Shown here piece by piece: positions 57,226 to 64,000 of a stretch of 64,000 nucleotides of DNA; within the stretch, counting starts at the first letter, position 1; every line of letters begins with the position of its first letter. The stretch lies in contig JADJBL010000012.1 in assembly GCA_016703765.1 (NCBI GenBank), forward strand, positions 62,001 through 126,000, read 5' to 3'. The position numbers and the translations under genes were made by a program. Origin of the DNA: Saprospirales bacterium. GTDB taxonomy: Bacteria; Bacteroidota; Bacteroidia; Chitinophagales; Saprospiraceae. The notes beneath the pieces were generated by a model, which was given only the letters and a program-made list of their open reading frames with translations, was not told where the DNA came from and searched no databases.

Positions 57226-58600
57226 ATGGAGAAAAATCTACCGAACGATAACCTGGAAAAATTCCTTCAAAAAGCCCTCGAACATTACGAGGAAAATCCC
57301 TCCGCAGGACTTTGGGGGAAAATTGAAGCGGAGCTTCCCGTTGTAGCCCCCTTAGCCCCTGTGGCCGCTGCCGGGGCTTTTGTGCTTTTTAAAAAATGGG
57401 CCCTTGGCGTTGCAGCCGCCCTGCTGATCGGTTTTAGCGTTTTTAATTTTTTCCATGCTCAAAAACAACTCGATAAACTGGCCGAAGAACTGGACTGCAC
57501 CCGCTCGGAACTTCAGGAGTGGAAGGATTATGCGGCAAACAAGCCCCTTCCGCAGGAAGTGATTCCAATGGAAATCCTGCCGCCCAACCGCCAACATTCA
57601 CCGCTTTTTGAAAAGCCGGAAAAAAATTCCGCCATCGTCTGGGAACAATTGGATGCCCCGGCCCTTGAAGCTTTGACGGCAGCGGAAGCTCCGGAAAGTA
57701 TCCAGGCCTTCGAAGGTCTCGCAAGGCCTCTCAATTTTCTCGAAGGCAAAGCCCCGCAGTTTTCCCTAAAATACCCCGCTATTAAGCCTTTGAAAAATAC
57801 GACCAAATGGTCGGTAGGGGTTCTGGCCGGTTTAGCACAAACCACCTTTTCCAAACCATCGCCTCCCAAGCCGGGACCCGGTCACCACGAGCCCGTGCGC
57901 ACCTTCGACAGCGGGGCCGCTACCAAAACGGTAACTACAATTGCTGGAATTGGCCTGAGCTACGAATTGGGCAAAAACTGGAGCCTGGAGAGTGGCCTGC
58001 AATACCGTCGCTTCGATTCCGAAACCACCCATCGCCCGAACCTGAAATTCGGCGACCGGCATGGGCACCATCGGAGGGCCGCATCCCCAAGACGAACACG
58101 ACTTCGAATACTACCTCAACACGCCCTCCGGCACGGTATATGTCTCCCTGAGCGCCGACCAGGCAGACCCCCAGGAAAATATTCCCAACCAGGAGGAGTT
58201 GAAGGTCGAGATCAGCACCAAAGACCGCTTCGAATACCTGAGCATCCCCCTGACGCTGGGGTATCAGCTGGGCCGCGGCCGTCTGACGGGCCAGCTGAGG
58301 GCCGGGTTGATGGCCAATATCGGGCTGGCAAAAGAATTCACGGTGAACGACGTGTGCTTTGAAAATAACAAATTCAAACCCCATGGAGGGAAAGGAGTGG
58401 AAGTGGAAGCCCCGGCGTTTAACACGCTTTCTTTCGACTACGTCCTCGGCGCCGGCGCGGCCTACGACCTGAGTCCTTCCTGGCAGATCAGCCTGATGCC
58501 CTCGCTGACCGGATCCCTCACTAAAAAATTCGATGCCCTGTTTAAGGATCCCTCTGATTACTCCCTTGGGGTAAGTATGGGTTTGAGTTATAGGTTTTAA
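57226..58600 (+). CDS. Inner-membrane-anchored protein with C-terminal beta-barrel domain (frameshift near 58060)
   Basis: About 457 residues if restored. Residues 1-55 are soluble (NDNLEKFLQKALEHYEENPS). A hydrophobic helix at about 57-76 (KWALGVAAALLIGFSVFNFF) is followed by a coiled-coil-like linker (KLAEELDCTRSELQEWKD). A C-terminal barrel-like region starts near WSVGVLAGLAQTTFSK and ends YSLGVSMGLSYRF with a terminal Phe. The frame changes between about 58045 and 58085 (one base gained or two lost). It follows the ECF sigma gene by 12 nt. The N-terminal layout fits an anti-sigma-like regulator, so the protein could join sensing at the outer membrane to sigma control. That link is inference. 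Confidence 0.75.
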
Positions 58601-58703
58601 AAAATCTCATAAAAAATGCAACCCTGGCCCTACCCATACCACCTACAAAGTAGAAAGCTAGCTTATCCCCGTACTGTTTAATCATCTTTAAAATCACCGA
58701 CTA

Positions 58704-59576
58704 ATGAAGCGAATTCTTTTCGGCTTGCTACTGGCAAGCTCTGTGACCGTATTCTTCGCCTGTGAGCAGGAAAGCCTGAACCTGCAAAACGACGAGCTCA
58801 TCCAGCAGATCTCGGCTTCGGCTGATAAAACGGAGATCAGTCCCGATGCTTTACCTGCCGGGATCAGGACTTATGTCAATACCAATTATGCTCCCCTCGC
58901 AGTGGAAAGCGCTGTGCGGGCCCGTAACCTGGGCTACGAAGTGGTGCTCGAAAACAACCTCTTCCTGTATTTCAACGACGAGCAGAATTGCCTCGGCGGC
59001 GGCGGACCGGGCGGACCCGGCGGACCGGGCGGTCCTCACCCGCACCATGGCGGCTGTATGAAAGGCGATACTATCGATTTGGCAACGCTCCCCACCGCTA
59101 TTGTCGACTATGTCGCTGTCAATTATCCGGATGCCACGATTACCCTGGCTGTGCTGAAATTGTCCGGAAAATACGGCGTGGAGCTCTCCGATGGCACCAA
59201 CATGATCTTCGACGCTGAGGGCGTATTCATCACCCTTTGCGGCGGTGGCTGCCCGGGCGGACCTCCTCCTCCTCATGGCGGCTGCCTGGCAGGCGATACC
59301 CTCACGACCGGCGACCTGCCTCAGGCTGCAACGGACTACATCGCAGCGAATTATCCCGACCTGAGCATCCAAATGGTGGTGGTCAAACCGATCGGCGTTT
59401 TTGCGGTGGAACTATCTGACGGCGTGGTGCTGCTGTTCAATCCCGAGGGCGTTTTCCTCCACATCTGTGGCCTTCACCCCGGCGGACCCGGGGGGCCCGG
59501 TGGACACGGTGGTCCTGGTGGTCATGGCGGACCCGGCGGACCGGGTGGTCCTGGCGGCGGTCCTCACGGCAATTGA
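58704..59576 (+). CDS. Lipoprotein with three PepSY-like modules and Gly-Pro-His linkers
   Basis: A 290-residue lipoprotein (signal LLLASSVTVFFAC). Three repeats of about 55 residues start near 43, 121 and 199. Each has the plan L-P-x-A-x-x-x-Y-(I/V)-x-x-N-Y, then VELSDG, then F..(E/D)GVF: LPAGIRTYVNTNYAP, LPTAIVDYVAVNYPD and LPQAATDYIAANYPD. This matches the PepSY-like (DUF2874) periplasmic domain. Linkers and tail are GGPGGPGG-type with His clusters (GGPHPHHGG, PPPPHGG, and a tail of GGHGGPGG repeats). The tail resembles collagen-like sequence, and the His could bind metal. It follows the sigma-barrel gene pair by about 100 nt. Confidence 0.82.
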   Translation: MKRILFGLLLASSVTVFFACEQESLNLQNDELIQQISASADKTEISPDALPAGIRTYVNTNYAPLAVESAVRARNLGYEVVLENNLFLYFNDEQNCLGGGGPGGPGGPGGPHPHHGGCMKGDTIDLATLPTAIVDYVAVNYPDATITLAVLKLSGKYGVELSDGTNMIFDAEGVFITLCGGGCPGGPPPPHGGCLAGDTLTTGDLPQAATDYIAANYPDLSIQMVVVKPIGVFAVELSDGVVLLFNPEGVFLHICGLHPGGPGGPGGHGGPGGHGGPGGPGGPGGGPHGN

Positions 59577-59611
59577 GATAATCACCTGACGTTTTATTTT
59601 TTCGAGAGTTT

Positions 59612-59656
59612 GGGCGCCTCTCCTGTTTACCGGATCGGTAAAACGGAGGGGCGCCC
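59612..59656. terminator. Bidirectional terminator
   Basis: GGGCGCCTCTCC-TGTTTACCG and CGGTAAAAC-GGAGGGGCGCCC form a long stem around GAT, between the stops of the PepSY-like lipoprotein (59576) and the convergent transporter (59662). Confidence 0.88.
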
Positions 59657-59661
59657 TTGTT

Positions 59662-61212
59662 TTAGGCTGATTTGGCAGCTATTTTCTTGATCACCAGACG
59701 GTCGTATGCGAAAACGGCCAGCGCAGAAAAAAGTGCAAGGCCCGCGAAGAAGACCCACATGAGGTCGGGTCGCTGGGCGTCGCGAGCCAGGCTGCCGTAG
59801 AGCTGTCCGGAGAGGATGCCTCCGAACAGATTGCCCAGCGCCACGCACCAGTAAAAATAGCCCATGTACATAGCCACCTTTTCCGGAGGGGCGATTTTGC
59901 CGGTGTATTCCTTCGATTTGGGGCTGGCGAGCATTTCTCCGAAAGAGAATACCAGCACCCCGGCCAATACGATCCACCCGGTCGTGCCGAAGGCAAATAC
60001 CAGGAAGCTACCAACCGTGATCAATACCCCCCAAAAAATAGTCGTAAAAGCCTTGAGGCGGGTAACCAGCAGCGAGATAAACACCTGGAAAAATATGATG
60101 GCCAGGGCGTTGAAATTGGTCATGTACTCGGGGTTCACCTGGCCCTTTATTGCCATAGACTCCTGCAGGGAAACGGCTGCACCGGAAAGCCCGATGCCGT
60201 TAAGCGTGGATATGAAGAAATTCAGCACGTCGGAGGTATCGGTAAAGTCGCGAATGTAGAGCGGGAGCGTATAGTTGAGCTGGTTGAAACAGGTCCAGAA
60301 ACCCGACATGATGAGCAGGAAGAGCCCGAATTTCCAGTCGCCCAATTTCATGGGCTGTAGCAGCCAGGGTTTTCTGTCCGCCCCTTTGTTCAAACGGAGC
60401 AGGAAGTCGAAAATAAAGTGGAGGGCTACCCAGATGCCGGCAATAGCCCAGATGCTGTTCCATGTAAAACTACTGTCCGCCTTGGCGTATTTTGAGCCGA
60501 GCACCAGGAAAGCCAGCAGGCCGAAGACAAAGAGGAAGAAGCGGCCATTGCCCAGCACATCCACCATATCGGAGAGCACCTTTTTCAAGGTGCGCGGATT
60601 AGCCGAGGCGCTTTCGGAGGTGGGCTCCTTGAAAAATATCGCGAGAATGATAAAATTGACGGCGATCCAGCAGGAGGAGGCGATAAAGACGTATTTCCAG
60701 TCCCATCCGCGGACGATTCCCGCCACGATGGGGCCTACAAAACCGCCGATATTGACCATCATGTAAAAAATGCCGAAGCCCAGGGAGGAGGTCCGGTCGT
60801 TGGTCGTGCGCGAAATGGTGCCGATCACCACCGGCTTGAACATGGCGGCGCCCATAGCCACGAGCAAAAACGCCAGAAAGAAGGTGGGGAAGGTCTTGAA
60901 CTGCCCTAAAAGGTAGTAGGCGGGCACGAGCACGCAGAAAGCCGCAAAGAGCATGCGTTTGTATCCGTACCGATCTGCCAGCGCCCCGGTGACGACGGGG
61001 AAGAGGTAGAGGAAAAAGGTCGTTACCCCTTGCAGTACGCCCCGGTCTTCGTCGGAGAAGCCAAGGCCTCCTTCGCTGGTCGCGCCGGTGATGTAGAGGG
61101 AGGAGACCGCAAAAAAGCCGTACCAGGCCATTCGCTCGAAAATCTCCAAAGTATTGACCGCCCAAAAAGTGCGGGGAAATTCGTTGAGCCGGATGCGTGT
61201 TTTTTCCGCCAT
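59662..61212 (-). CDS. POT/MFS family transporter
   Basis: A 516-residue inner-membrane protein with about 12-14 hydrophobic helices. I start it at 61212 (MAEKTRIRLNEFPRTFWAVN). The N-terminal part has the proton-dependent oligopeptide transporter look: EIFERMAWYGFFAV, VTGALADRYGYKRM and FGIFYMMVNIGGFVGP. POT carriers import di- and tripeptides with protons, which would fit the exported peptidases nearby. General MFS function is safe; a peptide substrate is likely but not proven. Ends at a shared terminator. Confidence 0.88.
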   Translation of the reverse strand: MAEKTRIRLNEFPRTFWAVNTLEIFERMAWYGFFAVSSLYITGATSEGGLGFSDEDRGVLQGVTTFFLYLFPVVTGALADRYGYKRMLFAAFCVLVPAYYLLGQFKTFPTFFLAFLLVAMGAAMFKPVVIGTISRTTNDRTSSLGFGIFYMMVNIGGFVGPIVAGIVRGWDWKYVFIASSCWIAVNFIILAIFFKEPTSESASANPRTLKKVLSDMVDVLGNGRFFLFVFGLLAFLVLGSKYAKADSSFTWNSIWAIAGIWVALHFIFDFLLRLNKGADRKPWLLQPMKLGDWKFGLFLLIMSGFWTCFNQLNYTLPLYIRDFTDTSDVLNFFISTLNGIGLSGAAVSLQESMAIKGQVNPEYMTNFNALAIIFFQVFISLLVTRLKAFTTIFWGVLITVGSFLVFAFGTTGWIVLAGVLVFSFGEMLASPKSKEYTGKIAPPEKVAMYMGYFYWCVALGNLFGGILSGQLYGSLARDAQRPDLMWVFFAGLALFSALAVFAYDRLVIKKIAAKSA

Positions 61213-61276
61213 GGATGTAGAATTTGTAAGGATGTAAGAATACAAAAAATTCTGTATCCAACTATCCCGGCAGATT

Positions 61277-61654
61277 TCAACGCAGGAATTTTACCACTAA
61301 ATTAACAACGAAAAGGGTGACGAGCCCCAGCCCGATGCCGACCATCCAGGCGGTCCCTACTCCCGGCCCACCCTCGCCATGGGCGTCGAGCCCTTTGGTC
61401 ATCGCCGCGAAAAGCCCGACCAGGCAGGCGATGTTGGTCCGCAGAAAAAGCCAATCTCTGGGGATGCCCGGTATGAAAAAGAAGGAAAACGCCAGCGGTA
61501 AAACGATCAAGGGCAGGACCCAATAGAGACTCAGCAGCAACTTGTCCATCTTTGCAGTGGGCGGCACGTTGTGAGCCGCAAGGTACAGGACGACTCCATA
61601 TACCAGCAACCAGTAGAGCTCCGGGCCAGGGAGGTAGGAGAGGAGACGGGTCAT
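61277..61654 (-). CDS. Four-helix membrane protein of unknown function
   Basis: A 125-residue protein with four hydrophobic segments (about 11-29, 39-62, 68-87, 100-121): ELYWLLVYGVVLYLAAHNV, then LYWVLPLIVLPLAFSFFFIP, then NIACLVGLFAAMTKG, then MVGIGLGLVTLFVVNLVV. It overlaps the end of the DUF1501 gene by 4 nt (ATGA), so it is translationally coupled to it. I recognise no family. The coupling suggests a role with the DUF1501/DUF1800 pair at the membrane. Confidence 0.75.
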   Translation of the reverse strand: MTRLLSYLPGPELYWLLVYGVVLYLAAHNVPPTAKMDKLLLSLYWVLPLIVLPLAFSFFFIPGIPRDWLFLRTNIACLVGLFAAMTKGLDAHGEGGPGVGTAWMVGIGLGLVTLFVVNLVVKFLR

Positions 61655-63207
61655 CTGGCCTTTATCATCTTCTCGGTCTTACTTCCGCTTTCCGTTTTCA
61701 AATGGATGTAATAATTTCCGGAGGATAGGTCGCCGGTTTCGAAATTGACTTCGTGGACCCCGGCGTCGTATTTCCCCTGCGCAAGCACAGTCAGCTCGTG
61801 GCCGATGCCGTTGAACACGCTCAGGCGGATATTTTCACCGGCGCTGCTGAAGCGGATGGTGGTGGAACTGGAAAAAGGATTGGGGAAGTTTTTCAACTCG
61901 ATGGGCGAGCCGAAAGGGCGTTCCTTGGTTGCGTCCGGGGGGACGCAGGTGGTGATGGGGATATGCTGGAAGCCTTCGTACAGTATATTCTTGACCTGGC
62001 TCTTGGGCATTTCAAACCAGTCCATCAGCACCGAGCCGTACACATCCCGGAAGTCGTATTGCATCGCCACGCCCTCCTGGACGGACACATCTTCTGCGAT
62101 GACGGGGTTGTCGCCCAAAATGATATTGCCCATACAAGCCCCAAACAGGATCAGCGGAGCGGCGGTGCCGTGGTCGGTACCGAAGCTTCCGTTGGAGCGG
62201 ATCTGGCGGCCGAATTCGGAGAAGGTCATCCCCATCACCCGATCTTCGACGCCCAAGGCTACCAGGTCATCCTGGAAGGCCTTGATGGCGCCGGAGAGGG
62301 TTTCCAGCAATTCGGAATGCTTGCCCTGCTTGGGATGGTCTTCCACCGTCTGGTCGGAATGCGTATCGAAACCGCCCAGACTGACGGTGTAAATTTTGGT
62401 TTTCAGGCCCCCGGAGATAAGCAGGGCGATATTTTTCAACTGGCTGGCCAGGTCGGTGGAAGGGTATTCCACCAGCGAATTTCCATTGTTGGCCGCGGCG
62501 TGTATGCGGACGGAGTAGAGGTTGGTCAGTTGAATGGATTCGCGGACGAAGGCGAGCTCTTCCCCGAATTGGGTGCCTGCGTATTCGTCGGTGTTCCACT
62601 CCGCCAGGTTGTTGAGCGTGAAGGGGTCGGAGAGGGTGATGGCGAAGTTGGAGGCCGTTCCCTGGCAGGTTTCCGAAACCAGGTATCCCATTGTGATGGC
62701 GAAGGGGTCGGGGTTGTCGGTATTGGGGTAACCGTCGGGGTAGCCCGGATATTGCTGGTCGAGGTAGCGGCCCACCCAGCCGGTAGTCCAGTATTCGTTG
62801 GCCGGGGAGCCCGAGGTCCAGATATCGACGGAGCGGAAGTGGGAGCGGTTTTGATTGGGATAGCCCACGTTTTGAACGATGCCCATTTTCCCCTGGTCGA
62901 ACAATTCCTTCAGCCCACCGAGTTTGGGGTGCAGGCCGAGGGTTCCCGTCAAGGGAAGAAGATCGTCCTCATCGATCAGGATATTGCCCCTCACCGTGAC
63001 CAGGTTGTCGTACTGATCCAGTGGGACCAGGGTACTGAGCCCGTCGTTGCCCCCGTTGAGCTGGATGAGCACCAGCACGCGGTCGGTATCATCCGCGATG
63101 GAGGCGAAGAGGCGGGATTTGGCCAGGGCCGACAATCCCAGGCCGTTGAGGATGATGGGGCCGCCTACGCCCAATCCGAGGTGCTTGATGAAAGATCTTC
63201 TTTTCAT
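61651..63207 (-). CDS. DUF1501 family protein with T9SS tail
   Basis: A 518-residue exported protein. The start at 63207 (MKRRSFIKHLGLGVGGPIIL) has a twin-arginine-like RRSFIK motif, common in DUF1501, and replaces a longer frame that overlaps the upstream gene. The sulfatase-like fold is marked by LVLIQLNGGNDGLSTLVPL, GIVQNVGYPNQNRSHFRS and GGFDTHSDQ, with MTFSEFGRQIRSNGSFGTDH later. A T9SS tail begins FPNPFSSSTTIRFS. The gene starts 5 nt after the end of the DUF1800 gene, its usual partner. The function of the pair is unknown; exported hydrolase or extracellular polymer processing has been proposed in general terms. Confidence 0.92.
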   Translation of the reverse strand: MKRRSFIKHLGLGVGGPIILNGLGLSALAKSRLFASIADDTDRVLVLIQLNGGNDGLSTLVPLDQYDNLVTVRGNILIDEDDLLPLTGTLGLHPKLGGLKELFDQGKMGIVQNVGYPNQNRSHFRSVDIWTSGSPANEYWTTGWVGRYLDQQYPGYPDGYPNTDNPDPFAITMGYLVSETCQGTASNFAITLSDPFTLNNLAEWNTDEYAGTQFGEELAFVRESIQLTNLYSVRIHAAANNGNSLVEYPSTDLASQLKNIALLISGGLKTKIYTVSLGGFDTHSDQTVEDHPKQGKHSELLETLSGAIKAFQDDLVALGVEDRVMGMTFSEFGRQIRSNGSFGTDHGTAAPLILFGACMGNIILGDNPVIAEDVSVQEGVAMQYDFRDVYGSVLMDWFEMPKSQVKNILYEGFQHIPITTCVPPDATKERPFGSPIELKNFPNPFSSSTTIRFSSAGENIRLSVFNGIGHELTVLAQGKYDAGVHEVNFETGDLSSGNYYIHLKTESGSKTEKMIKAR

Positions 63208-63212
63208 ATTTA

Positions 63213-64000
63213 TTAACTTAAGAAAAAATCGGGCATGGAAATCATGGCCCTGACGAGGGCCCTCAGCTTGGTGTCCACCGGAATGTAGTAGTCGGGGTTG
63301 GTGGGGTCGTTCGCGTAGTCGAGGTATTCGACGGTCCATTCAAAGTCCGGAAGGCCGGGGATCAGGATCTCCTTGAGCGCCGTTTTCCGCTCCGGAGAAA
63401 TGGGCTTTGGGAACATGATCAGCACCAATTCGTCCACCACCGAGTTGGGGTCGTCGGGTGCATCCAGGGTGCCGAGTATTTTGAGGACATCCACAAGCAT
63501 ATCCTCTCCGTTACCCTGATAGGCAGAAAGGCCGGAGGAGACTGCCTCATCCGAATAGTCGAGGCGTAGCGGGAGGGTGGAAGAGTTGAGCCAGTTGCGG
63601 TAATACAGGGGCTCGCGGTAGTATGCCTGCCAACCGGCCACCTCGGGCACGGTGAAATAGCTCAATTGCAGGGATTTGGTCAATTGCCAAATCCGGTACA
63701 AGGAATCCTGCTTTTGGTCGAGGGGGGTGGAAACCTGTACATCAAAGGTTTTCAGGACGGACAACAGATGGTCGTACGGGTTTTTGATGAGCAAACCCTT
63801 GAACTGCACGTCGTAGAAATGCTCGCTCGCCAGCAGGGCCAGCAGGGCGGGTTTGATCTCGTAGTCGTTGGCGATCAGGATTTGGGCCATCGGCTCGATG
63901 ATGCTGGCCTCGATATTGGCGTCGATCTCGTGGAAGAGGAACCAGCGGTATAGTTTCCGGCAGATAAATCGGGCTACTTCGGGTTGTTGGAAGACGATGT
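63213..64000 (-). CDS. DUF1800 family protein (5' end outside window)
   Basis: Open from the window edge to a stop at 63213, at least 262 codons. The visible part is the C-terminal half of a DUF1800 protein: PEVARFICRKLYRWFLFHEI, then IEPMAQILIANDYEIKPALL and HFYDVQFKGLLIKNPYDHLL, with MISMPDFFLS at the end. The pairing with DUF1501, five bases apart, is the standard arrangement in Bacteroidota and many other phyla. The N-terminal region and any export signal lie outside the window. Confidence 0.9.
   Translation of the reverse strand, partial: IVFQQPEVARFICRKLYRWFLFHEIDANIEASIIEPMAQILIANDYEIKPALLALLASEHFYDVQFKGLLIKNPYDHLLSVLKTFDVQVSTPLDQKQDSLYRIWQLTKSLQLSYFTVPEVAGWQAYYREPLYYRNWLNSSTLPLRLDYSDEAVSSGLSAYQGNGEDMLVDVLKILGTLDAPDDPNSVVDELVLIMFPKPISPERKTALKEILIPGLPDFEWTVEYLDYANDPTNPDYYIPVDTKLRALVRAMISMPDFFLS

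Overview
This 64 kb window looks like chromosome of a Bacteroidota member, most likely a Saprospiria/Lewinella-type marine or sludge bacterium. The evidence is the number of secreted proteins with a type IX secretion (T9SS) C-terminal sorting domain, a PorV/PorQ-like barrel, four SusC/Cir-type TonB-dependent receptors, an S46 dipeptidyl peptidase, DUF1501/DUF1800 genes and Bacteroidota-type -7 promoter boxes (TAnnTTTG). No tRNA or rRNA gene was seen. Both window edges cut genes: a CotH-kinase protein at the left and a DUF1800 protein at the right.

Layout. 1-10.9 kb: CotH protein, TonB receptor, flavodoxin, lysozyme-like protein, lipoprotein, PhzF-like isomerase, a small transaldolase (FSA type), the SRP RNA and an aspartic protease. 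11-17.4 kb: a frameshifted TonB receptor and a 1176-residue T9SS protein made of two tandem copies of one module. 17.5-19.8 kb: housekeeping pyrG and an LptE-like lipoprotein. 19.8-25.4 kb: a disturbed, mostly AT-rich island holding gene 3'-end fragments (acetoacetyl-CoA synthetase, rfbA), an IS256-family element, a GH16-like T9SS protein behind a G10 tract, and three decayed copies of a small barrel protein. 25.4-27.4 kb: the main, frameshifted acetoacetyl-CoA synthetase gene, then a 267-bp nested palindrome. 27.8-47 kb: a 5'-nucleotidase, a 6S-like structured RNA, PorV-like protein, a Clp-type AAA+ ATPase with a non-standard N-terminus, VWA and VIT-VWA proteins, an S46 peptidase, an S8 peptidase and a SprB-repeat surface protein. 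47-64 kb: TerB-like protein, vanadium haloperoxidase-like lipoprotein, BNR propeller T9SS protein, EamA transporter, DUF2892 protein behind a palindromic operator candidate, TonB receptor, COG2403 GTPase, a sigma factor - membrane/barrel protein - PepSY-like lipoprotein cluster, a POT/MFS transporter and a DUF1800-DUF1501 pair.

Themes. Most of the gene content serves the cell envelope: TonB receptors import, T9SS cargo is exported, and peptidases, a glycoside hydrolase and a nucleotidase degrade polymers. Two patterns cut across the window. First, many gene 3' ends are followed by inverted repeats built from short tandem 7-9 bp units whose sequence differs from locus to locus. Second, at least ten genes carry one-base indels, nearly all in homopolymer runs. 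That looks like a long-read assembly signature, although the 19.8-25.4 kb island also shows real truncation and duplication.
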